DNA of 48,991 bases from an uncultured Christensenellaceae bacterium (GTDB lineage: Bacteria > Bacillota > Clostridia > Christensenellales > Pumilibacteraceae), in assembly GCA_910586925.1 (NCBI GenBank), contig CAJUKG010000007.1, positions 1 to 48,991 on the forward strand, given 5' to 3'. Shown piece by piece: positions 16,288 to 23,222 of this stretch. The notes under the pieces were generated by a model. That model was not told the DNA's origin and made no database searches. It worked only from the letters and a program-made list of their open reading frames with translations. How positions within the stretch are numbered: the first letter of the stretch is position 1; each line of letters begins with the position of its first letter. The position numbers and the translations under genes were made by a program.

Positions 16288-16650
16288 TTATTCTTCTTCG
16301 GGCGGGGTCTTGCCGTCTTGGCAGTAATACGTGCCGTTATTGTCCTTGAGGATACCGTCGGACACGATCTCGAGTTCCTGCGACGAGCTGATGCCCGCTA
16401 CCGTGGCGGTTACGACCACTTTGCCGTCTTTGACTTCGAAAGTGCCTTCGACCGAGGTGGTCGTGCCTGCGATCGACATTTTCGTGGTTGCCTTGTCGCC
16501 GTCGAGTACGAGCGACATGCCTTCCTGCTTCTCGCCGCCGACATATACATAGTATGTACCGTCAACATTGCTGCCGCAGGCGATAAGTCCCGCGAAGCAC
16601 CCGAGCGTGAGTACGACCGCAAGTATAACGGTCAAGAGTTTCTTTTTCAT
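16288..16650 (-). CDS. Small lipoprotein under a poly-G promoter
   Basis: A 120-aa predicted lipoprotein. The signal peptide MKKKLLTVILAVVLTLG, through to LIAC, is almost identical to that of the next gene upstream (16850-17572). The mature part is short and beta-rich: GTYYVYVGGEKQEGMSLVLDGDKATT looks like a small calycin- or META-like strand pattern, but no family is recognised. It has its own promoter, AAGGAG site and terminator, all resembling those of the upstream lipoprotein gene. The mature sequences do not resemble each other, so the pair shares a delivery cassette with different cargo. The promoter spacer holds nine consecutive G/C bases, which could vary expression. Confidence 0.78.
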   Translation of the reverse strand: MKKKLLTVILAVVLTLGCFAGLIACGSNVDGTYYVYVGGEKQEGMSLVLDGDKATTKMSIAGTTTSVEGTFEVKDGKVVVTATVAGISSSQELEIVSDGILKDNNGTYYCQDGKTPPEEE

Positions 16651-16698
16651 ACCTTTCTCCTTATAATGAATTATTTTAGTCCTTTCAAGGACGTAATA

Positions 16699-16728
16699 AT
16701 TATACCCCCCCCCGTGATTTTTTGTCAA
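16699..16728 (-). promoter_or_regulatory. Promoter of the small lipoprotein with a 9-base G/C run in its spacer
   Basis: On the minus strand, TTGACA (16723-16728), an 18-bp spacer and TATAAT (16699-16704). Positions 16705-16713 are nine consecutive C on the plus strand, directly next to the -10 box. The homologous promoter at 17620-17648 has GGGAACGGG-type sequence there and a 17-bp spacer. Confidence 0.7.
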
Positions 16729-16790
16729 GCGTTTTTCACATTTTTCGCACAATTATTTTTCACAAAACCATACGCGTATTTCACATACAC

Positions 16791-16826
16791 AAAACCGCCG
16801 TCGCGTTATCTCGCAACGGCGGTTTT
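16791..16826 (-). terminator. Terminator of the 240-aa lipoprotein gene
   Basis: A perfect 11-bp stem, AAAACCGCCGT (16791-16801) with ACGGCGGTTTT (16816-16826), and a 14-nt loop. Confidence 0.82.
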
Positions 16827-16849
16827 GAAAAAGCTGTTTTGACGGTCTT

Positions 16850-17572
16850 TTATTCTTCGATGATTTTATCCTCGGGCGGCAAGGTTATTACGGTTTCGCC
16901 TATATCGCAAATGTAAAGCGACATGAATTCGCTCTCGTCCTCGCCGTTATAGGCTATTTTAATATAGCGCGCTTCCCCGTTTATGATTTTGATTTCGACG
17001 CCGTATGTATCGCCATGCATTTCGACAGATGCTATGTACGCTCCTTTATCGTCGTTGTATGTAAAATCCGAGAAATTTTCAAAAGAATTAAACCTTATTC
17101 CGTCGATATGACTTTTAACGAAATCCTCAACTGTAAAATCAAAATAATCGGGTTCGAATTCTCTTTTAATGAATTTATCGCGGTCCTCGTAATAATCGCA
17201 AGTATAGCAACTATCCCCGTCCTTAACGATATAACCTTTATATACGACTGTTTCGGGCGCGTCCTCTCCCGCGTATTTCGTGGTGCGAGTTCCGTCCTGA
17301 TAAATCTTGTCGCTGTCGATCAGTACATCGGAAACCGTTTCGCGCGTTCTGTTTTCATTAGAACTTTTCATAGTAACTTTTATTGTACCGTTGGTCATTT
17401 CCGAATAGTCGAACGCTTTTGCCCACGCCTCGGCGTCGGCGACCTTTTCGCTCTCGACTTTTTCGGGGTCGAGCGCGGCGTTATCACCGTCGCCGTTGCA
17501 CGCGAGAAGCCCTGCAAAACACCCGAGCGCAAGTACGACCGCAAGCATGACGGTCAAGAGTTTCTTTTTCAT
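16850..17572 (-). CDS. Lipoprotein, paralogue of the 695-1438 lipoprotein
   Basis: A 240-aa predicted lipoprotein with signal MKKKLLTVMLAVVLALG and a lipobox ending LLAC. The mature domain shares W-x-KAFDYS near its start and LYICDIGETVITLP near its end with the lipoprotein at 695-1438, and both are acidic beta-rich proteins of similar size. GGAG precedes the ATG; a consensus promoter is at 17620-17648 and a strong terminator at 16791-16826, so it is monocistronic. The function is unknown. The paralogue pair defines a family present at least twice in this genome. Confidence 0.78.
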   Translation of the reverse strand: MKKKLLTVMLAVVLALGCFAGLLACNGDGDNAALDPEKVESEKVADAEAWAKAFDYSEMTNGTIKVTMKSSNENRTRETVSDVLIDSDKIYQDGTRTTKYAGEDAPETVVYKGYIVKDGDSCYTCDYYEDRDKFIKREFEPDYFDFTVEDFVKSHIDGIRFNSFENFSDFTYNDDKGAYIASVEMHGDTYGVEIKIINGEARYIKIAYNGEDESEFMSLYICDIGETVITLPPEDKIIEE

Positions 17573-17619
17573 TTTTTTCTCCTTTTATGGAATATTCCGA
17601 TTCTTTTTAGGACGTAATA

Positions 17620-17648
17620 AGTATACCCGTTCCCGCATCTTTTGTCAA
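17620..17648 (-). promoter_or_regulatory. Promoter of the 240-aa lipoprotein gene
   Basis: On the minus strand, TTGACA (17643-17648), a 17-bp spacer and TATACT (17620-17625), followed by TTATTACGTCC, which is also found after the -10 box of the 16699-16728 promoter. The two promoters are homologous. Confidence 0.7.
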
Positions 17649-17775
17649 GCATTATTCACGTTTTTAACACAATCGCTTTCCGCTAAACGATACTCATTTT
17701 TTCGTTACGGGGTTGCCGACGAGGAAATTGCATTGATGTTTCTCCGTAATTCGCGCAAAAATTTTTCAAAAGCTA

Positions 17776-17804
17776 TTGAATAGCGAGAAATCTTGTGATA
17801 TAAT
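17776..17804 (+). promoter_or_regulatory. Promoter of the flavin reductase-like gene
   Basis: TTGAAT (17776-17781), a 17-bp spacer and TATAAT (17799-17804). Confidence 0.65.
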
Positions 17805-17838
17805 AAGAACATAAACACGGTATGGCACGGTGGAGATC

Positions 17839-18312
17839 ATGAAATTATCCGACAAGGACAGAACGACTGTTTTAAGCAATATCGGCGGCGCGGGGATATT
17901 CGTCACCTGCGGACGGCAACACCCGAACGTCATGGTCGCGCACAACGGCGCACTCGGGAAAATGTGGGGACGGGACGTGTTCTTCCTGCCGATCAAGAGC
18001 AATAAGTATTCTTATCAGATAGTGACGCAAACAAAAAGTTTCGCGCTCAACATTCCCCTTCGCGACATGCGCGACGAGATAGCGCGGTGCGAAATAATGT
18101 CGGGGTACGACCACAACAAGTTTGAAGAACTCGGACTGCACGTAAAACGCGCGCGCTCGATAGATGCGTACGTGCTCGGAAGCCGTTACCTCGTCGTCGA
18201 GTGCAAAGTGATCGCCGCGATCCCGCCCGACGCCGTTTCCGCGTGGACGGACACGCCGCTGCCCGGGTATACCCTGTTCGTCGGCGAACTCGCAGAGTGC
18301 TACAATGTATAA
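17839..18312 (+). CDS. Flavin reductase-like / FMN-binding split-barrel protein
   Basis: A 157-aa protein that matches flavin reductase-like proteins of the FMN-binding split-barrel fold: GGAGIFVTCGRQHPNVM near the N-terminus, a KSNKYSYQIV stretch in the flavin-binding region, SFALNIPL and a C-terminal VVECKVIAA strand. Such proteins bind FMN and reduce flavins or bound substrates; the substrate here is unknown. The start is either ATG 17839 (GGTGGAG directly upstream) or GTG 17830. It has its own promoter and is followed by AT-rich repeats and a convergent terminator. The stop codon is the first triplet of the AT-rich repeat, so the native C-terminus could have been altered slightly. Confidence 0.72.
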   Translation: MKLSDKDRTTVLSNIGGAGIFVTCGRQHPNVMVAHNGALGKMWGRDVFFLPIKSNKYSYQIVTQTKSFALNIPLRDMRDEIARCEIMSGYDHNKFEELGLHVKRARSIDAYVLGSRYLVVECKVIAAIPPDAVSAWTDTPLPGYTLFVGELAECYNV

Positions 18313-18360
18313 TTAAAAATTAACAATTAATAATTAATAATTAATAATTAATAATTATTG
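18308..18360. repeat. AT-rich repeat with tandem TTAATAA units
   Basis: TAATTAAAAATTAACAATTAA is followed by about four tandem 7-mers (TAATTAA or shifted). It contains the stop codon of the upstream gene. No spacers, so not CRISPR. Confidence 0.55.
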
Positions 18361-18393
18361 TAAATTTTATCCTCGATTTTAATTTTTAATTGA

Positions 18394-18419
18394 AAAAGAA
18401 GCCCGCGAAGGCTTCTTTT
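18394..18419. terminator. Convergent terminator
   Basis: AAAAGAAGCC (18394-18403) pairs with GGCTTCTTTT (18410-18419) around a 6-nt loop. It serves the plus-strand gene ending at 18312 and the minus-strand gene ending at 18428. Confidence 0.8.
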
Positions 18420-18427
18420 GTTTTTGT

Positions 18428-19594
18428 TTATTTTTTCGCGCCGGACATTGCTTTCAGCAGTCTGCTCAAAGCGTCGTTGAGCTGCTTTACGCGCTCGGGA
18501 GTTTTGTTCTCGGGTTTGGCGCGTTCTTTTTGCAACTGCATTGCCACGTCGCGCATGGCGTCGCGCGTCGCGCCGTCGCGCTCGATTGCGTCGATACGCG
18601 CGACGATCTCGTCGGCAGTGGACATAGTCGGCTGCGCGAAACTCTGTTGTTGCTGTTGTTGCGACTGTGCCTGCGCCGCTTGCTGTGCGCGGGCTTGCGC
18701 CAAAGCCTCCTCTCTCGCTCTGCGGCGGATCTCCGCGTCGCTTTCTACGGGTTCGGTAACAGGCTCGGCGAAACTCGGTTGCGGCTCGCCGTACATGGGC
18801 TGCGGGTCGTCATACACAGGCTGTTGCTCCGCATAATCGGACTGCGGCTGCGGATCGTACGCGGGTTGTGCGTCGTACGTCGGTTGCGCGTCCGCATATG
18901 CCTGCTGCTGTTGCGGCTGAGCGTCGTACGCGGGTTGCGCTTCGGGCGCGTACGCCTGACCGCCGACGTTAGCATTCGCCGCCGCATACGCGGGGGTGCT
19001 TTCCGCCGCGGGGCGTTCGCCGTCGATAAGCGGCATGAACTTGGAATACAGTTTGACCGCGCCGCCGTGCATGACCATGCCGAGAATCGCGCCGACCGCA
19101 GTGAGCAGTCCGCCTACAAGCAATACGAGCAGAGGCGCGATATACATGCCCGTCATACCGCTCATCATGCTCTCCGCCGCGCTCTCCGCGCTTCCGCCGT
19201 CGACTTTGCCGAACGGCATGACGAAAACCGCCGCAAACCCGAAAATCACCGTCGCGATAAACGTGACGAGCCACAGCTTGGAAAGCGCGGAATTGCGATA
19301 CGGTTCGTCCACGCACGCTTCGCGGGTAAGAAGTCCCGACGGTTTGATATTGCCCATACGCGCCGCTTTATAATGCGCCTTGAGAACGGGCGGCAATTTT
19401 TTGAGCGCGACGATCGCCGCGGCGGGTTTAGCCACGACGCTTTTCATAATACCTTTTATCTGCTTAAACTCGCCCGCGACAAGCCCGATCACCAGTGTGA
19501 CGACGAATGCAAGGACAACACCGCCGAGCATTACGTACGTCCACAGATCGGGAGAAAGTTTGCCACCGAGCATCTCGGCTATCTTATTCAGCAT
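18428..19594 (-). CDS. Three-TM membrane protein with Gln/Tyr/Pro-rich repeats
   Basis: A 388-aa protein with no recognised family. Hydrophobic segments lie at about 20-41, 107-130 and 150-176. The C-terminal half is low-complexity: about residues 200-280 repeat P-x-YDAQP / AQPAYD-like units, and 300-325 is Gln/Ala-rich. A basic, helical C-terminal segment follows (EIVARIDAIERDGATRDAM). The first 190 residues hold the membrane part; the repeat region probably projects as a disordered linker or sticky segment. AAAGGAG precedes the ATG. It is monocistronic, with a convergent terminator downstream. It could be an envelope scaffold, but no function can be assigned. Confidence 0.72.
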   Translation of the reverse strand: MLNKIAEMLGGKLSPDLWTYVMLGGVVLAFVVTLVIGLVAGEFKQIKGIMKSVVAKPAAAIVALKKLPPVLKAHYKAARMGNIKPSGLLTREACVDEPYRNSALSKLWLVTFIATVIFGFAAVFVMPFGKVDGGSAESAAESMMSGMTGMYIAPLLVLLVGGLLTAVGAILGMVMHGGAVKLYSKFMPLIDGERPAAESTPAYAAANANVGGQAYAPEAQPAYDAQPQQQQAYADAQPTYDAQPAYDPQPQSDYAEQQPVYDDPQPMYGEPQPSFAEPVTEPVESDAEIRRRAREEALAQARAQQAAQAQSQQQQQQSFAQPTMSTADEIVARIDAIERDGATRDAMRDVAMQLQKERAKPENKTPERVKQLNDALSRLLKAMSGAKK

Positions 19595-19775
19595 AACAAC
19601 TCCTTTCGCGGGATTGCCCCGCCGTATGCTTAAGACGCGAAACGATAATTCCGCTTATATTATATTCTAACATATGCGCACGAAAAAATCTATACTTTTT
19701 AACAAAGTTTTTGGGTTATTTTGAAAAATTTATGCTTTTTTCGCCCGCAACGCGGAAAAAACCGCTCTCGCGCCG

Positions 19776-22700
19776 TCAATTTACATCGACGGGCAGCAGT
19801 TTCCCGCCCTCGAACGAATACAAAAACGCCTGTTTCACCCTGTACCTGCCTTTCGTCGCTATTTCGACGGCACGTGCGTACAGCTTTAACTGCAATTTGT
19901 ATCCGTCGTTCAAAAGAGTGTCGGGATCGCCCGTTTTATAGTCGACCAAAATCACACCGCCGTCGGCGTACACCGCCATGCAGTCGATCACTCCCTGCAC
20001 AAGCGTATTTTGCCCGCCGCCGACGGGTATGTACTCGGGCGGCATATCCACTATAAAGTAACGTTCTCTGTATACCCGCTCCGCGCCCGCGGTAAGCTCT
20101 TTCATTACCTCGGCGGCGCGAAGAATATGCTCCGTGTTCACGAGCGAATGATTTTCGCATTTTTCCGCGAGCATACCGAGATCGGGACTGTCGAAATCGA
20201 CAAGCTCCATTGCGCGGTGGTACGCGGTGCCGCGAAGCCTGCCGTCCGCACCCGCATCGCTCGGCTTGCCGCGGTCGAATTTTTTCGCGCCGAACTTTTT
20301 ACCGCCGCCGTTCCTGTCGTCGGAAGTAAGAACATCCGCGCCGTCGGTGTAATCGTCGCCGCCTCCGACTTCGTCCGCATGCGCGAGCTTGGTGACGCAC
20401 GTTTTAATAAGAAGTTCGGAACGCGGCATTTCCCTTTCGCACACGGCTTTTACCGCCGCGACGATGCTTTCGTCCGTTACTTCTGGCACGGGCGGGATCG
20501 GCTCCCACTTCTCGGGCGCGTACTTTTCAAACGGCACGCCGCGCATGAAATCGAGCTGACACTTTGCGCCGACGGGCGGGGTCGGTTCGTCCGCGAATTT
20601 CGCGAAGTCGTCCGTCTTGCCGCACACGACGAGCATGTTTTTGGCGCGAGTAAGCGCGACGTACAGCATGCGCATTTCTTCCTGCCGCACCGCGTCCTGC
20701 ATACAGCCGTTAGCCACCGCCCACGGCACCGTAATCATCGGTTCGGTCCCTACCGTATCGGGGATCTTGACCGCTACCCCGTCGTCGCTCACGAGCACGC
20801 GCCTGTTCGTGTCGCGCAGGTTGAAACCGTGCCCGATATTAGCTACTATCGTAAGATCGTACTCGAGTCCTTTGGACGAATGTTGCGTGGTGATATTGAC
20901 CGCGTCGCCGCCGCTCTCTATCTCGAGCTTGAAATCCGCCGAATCGTAAAACGCCAGAAAACCGTGCACGTCGAGCCTGCGCTCGGAGGCGTAGTCGATA
21001 AGAGCTTCCACCGCCGCCGCGTCGCCGCCGCTCTCGTACACGTGCTGAAAATAATCTATCTTCGACGTTATATACCCAAGCGTATCGCCGCAATCGAGCT
21101 TTTTCGCCGCTTTCGCTATATCGTCGCGCAGCGCGAAAAATTCCTCGAGTCGCGCGCGGTACTCGCCGCGATAACTCTCCGCTTTTTGTACGAAAGTGTT
21201 TTGCGTCCGCCCGCACTCCGCAAGCACCGCGTCACCGTCCCGCGCTATCTCGACGAGCTGACTGTCGGAAAACCCGCCCATAGGCGAACGCAGTGCGGTA
21301 TACAGCGCGACGTCGTCGAAACGGTTGTCTATGCAACGCAAAATATCGACGAGCGCGACAGCCGCGGGGTACGTCTTGACCGAACTGCTCCGCCCGAAGC
21401 AATACGGAATATTCCGCTTGTCGAACTCGGCGGCGAGCGACGCGTAAAACACCGCGTTCGCCGAGCGGGTAAGGACAGCCACTTCGCCGAGCGTCGGCGG
21501 TTCGGGCGCGGTCGGTTTTTCCGGCTCCGAATCCGTAATTCCCGCCGTGAAATCGGCGAGCGTCTTTTCGTATTCTTTATATTCTTCGGCGTAGATCTTT
21601 TCGGCTTCTTCGTATTTCGCAATGGACTCGACGAGCCATTTTCGCACCGTTTCCGCAATGAATACCGCTTCCGCGTCCGACTTCGCCGCAACCGCCGCAC
21701 TGTTCTTTACGGAATACACGCCGTCCGCAGTCGGCGCGGCGTCCTTTTCAAACAGCACGAATTTCGCGCCCGTCACTTTGTACGGCGTACGCTTTTTCCC
21801 GCAAACGAGCCGTTCCCTGCCCGCATAGTCCGCGCCGCCGAACTTCTCCGTCATCTTGCCGTCGAACACGGCGTTTATAAAATCTATCACCGCGACATCC
21901 GAACGGAAGTTGTCGGTGAGCGGAATGTGAACGTACCTGCCCGCGCAGTCCGCTTCGGTCGCCGCGCCCGACAGAATATCCTCTATCGGTACGGCGGATT
22001 CCACCGCCTTTATGAAGTGCGCGGGACTGCAACGCCTGAACCCGTAAATGGATTGCTTGACGTCGCCGACGACGAACATCTCCGCACCCGCGCGGCGAAA
22101 AGTTTCGGCGATCTCCGACTGCAACGGGTTTACGTCCTGAAACTCGTCTATGAACACATACTTAATGCCGCGCGAGATCTCGTCCATGCACTTGTCGTCG
22201 CGGAGTACTTTGAGCGCGCCGTGTTCGAGGTCGGCATAGTCGATCTTGCCCTGCCGCGCCTTGCTCGCCGCATACCGCTCGAGCGCGTCGGCGGCGACTT
22301 CGCAAACGGCTCGGGCGTACCGCGCGCCGTTCCGCGCTTTGGCTTCCTCGACGGCGTTTCGCGCGTCAACTACGTCCTTGCATGCCGTTTTGAGCTTGCC
22401 GAACCTGTCGTTAAGCTCGTCCTCGTAACCGCCCGTTTTTTTATGACTTACGGAATCGACTTCGGTCGTTCCGTCGTACATTCGTTTTTTAAGCTGTTCG
22501 ACGGCATTGACATGTGCCGCCATTCCCGCCGCCGCGAGTTTTATCCCGAGCGCGTCGAGCTTTGCGCACAGCGTTTCGCGCCGTGCGGCGAACGCTTCGT
22601 CTATGCGGTCGAAAAACTCGGCGTCGTCCTTCGTTCCCGAAAGAAAACCGTCGGGATCGGGCACGGACAACGCGTACTCCGTTATGTCGAGCACAGTCTG

Positions 22701-23222
22701 CACGACGTTGCCGTCGCTTTTGCGCGTAGAGAGAATGTCGTACACGGCGGCAAACTCCGATCCTTCCGATTTCTCGAAAGCGGCGACGACCGCGGCTTGC
22801 GCCGCCGCGGTTTTCATCAGATCGGTCTCCCCTTCCTCGGCGAGCGTCGCCGACGGATCGAGTTTCGCGACGAAAAAGTACGTCCGCACGAGTTTTTGGC
22901 AGTAGCTGTGCAACGTTCCGATATTGCAAACGCTCATCGCGTCGAGCGCGTCCGCGACAATGCTTTTGAGCTTTTTGTCGCCGCGACGCTCTGCGTCCTT
23001 TTTGAGTTCCGCCAGCCGCTTCGACAGCTTGAACCGCATGTCCGCCGCCGACGCGCGCGTGAAAGTTACGATGAGCATTTGTTCGAGCTTCGCGCCGCCG
23101 ATCAGTTTATCGACTATCCGCTCTATCATGGTATACGTCTTGCCGCTGCCCGCGCCCGCCGATACTATGATATTGCCTTTCAGGTGCGACGCCCGATACT
23201 GGTTGGGTGTGGGTCCTTTCAT
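19776..23222 (-). CDS. addA: ATP-dependent helicase/nuclease subunit A
   Basis: A 1148-aa AddA, the motor and one nuclease of the AddAB complex that resects double-strand breaks for RecA loading. UvrD-type helicase motifs: Walker A SAGAGSGKT (21-29), VTFTRASAADM, DEFQDVNPLQ (motif II), GDVKQSIYGFR (motif III), TQHSSKGLEYD (motif V region) and RMLYVALTRAKN (motif VI). The C-terminal RecB-type nuclease shows YHRAMEL and ILVDYKTGD. Length is close to the usual 1200 aa. The ATG at 23222 overlaps the addB stop as ATGA, so it is translationally coupled. The order addB-addA matches other Firmicutes. A long open frame on the opposite strand here is a codon-bias shadow. Confidence 0.95.
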   Translation of the reverse strand: MKGPTPNQYRASHLKGNIIVSAGAGSGKTYTMIERIVDKLIGGAKLEQMLIVTFTRASAADMRFKLSKRLAELKKDAERRGDKKLKSIVADALDAMSVCNIGTLHSYCQKLVRTYFFVAKLDPSATLAEEGETDLMKTAAAQAAVVAAFEKSEGSEFAAVYDILSTRKSDGNVVQTVLDITEYALSVPDPDGFLSGTKDDAEFFDRIDEAFAARRETLCAKLDALGIKLAAAGMAAHVNAVEQLKKRMYDGTTEVDSVSHKKTGGYEDELNDRFGKLKTACKDVVDARNAVEEAKARNGARYARAVCEVAADALERYAASKARQGKIDYADLEHGALKVLRDDKCMDEISRGIKYVFIDEFQDVNPLQSEIAETFRRAGAEMFVVGDVKQSIYGFRRCSPAHFIKAVESAVPIEDILSGAATEADCAGRYVHIPLTDNFRSDVAVIDFINAVFDGKMTEKFGGADYAGRERLVCGKKRTPYKVTGAKFVLFEKDAAPTADGVYSVKNSAAVAAKSDAEAVFIAETVRKWLVESIAKYEEAEKIYAEEYKEYEKTLADFTAGITDSEPEKPTAPEPPTLGEVAVLTRSANAVFYASLAAEFDKRNIPYCFGRSSSVKTYPAAVALVDILRCIDNRFDDVALYTALRSPMGGFSDSQLVEIARDGDAVLAECGRTQNTFVQKAESYRGEYRARLEEFFALRDDIAKAAKKLDCGDTLGYITSKIDYFQHVYESGGDAAAVEALIDYASERRLDVHGFLAFYDSADFKLEIESGGDAVNITTQHSSKGLEYDLTIVANIGHGFNLRDTNRRVLVSDDGVAVKIPDTVGTEPMITVPWAVANGCMQDAVRQEEMRMLYVALTRAKNMLVVCGKTDDFAKFADEPTPPVGAKCQLDFMRGVPFEKYAPEKWEPIPPVPEVTDESIVAAVKAVCEREMPRSELLIKTCVTKLAHADEVGGGDDYTDGADVLTSDDRNGGGKKFGAKKFDRGKPSDAGADGRLRGTAYHRAMELVDFDSPDLGMLAEKCENHSLVNTEHILRAAEVMKELTAGAERVYRERYFIVDMPPEYIPVGGGQNTLVQGVIDCMAVYADGGVILVDYKTGDPDTLLNDGYKLQLKLYARAVEIATKGRYRVKQAFLYSFEGGKLLPVDVN

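Noticed and set aside
18308..18360. Tandem TAATTAA units resembling a repeat array
   Set aside because: The units are 7 bp with no spacers and low complexity, so this is not a CRISPR array. No cas gene is present anywhere in the window.
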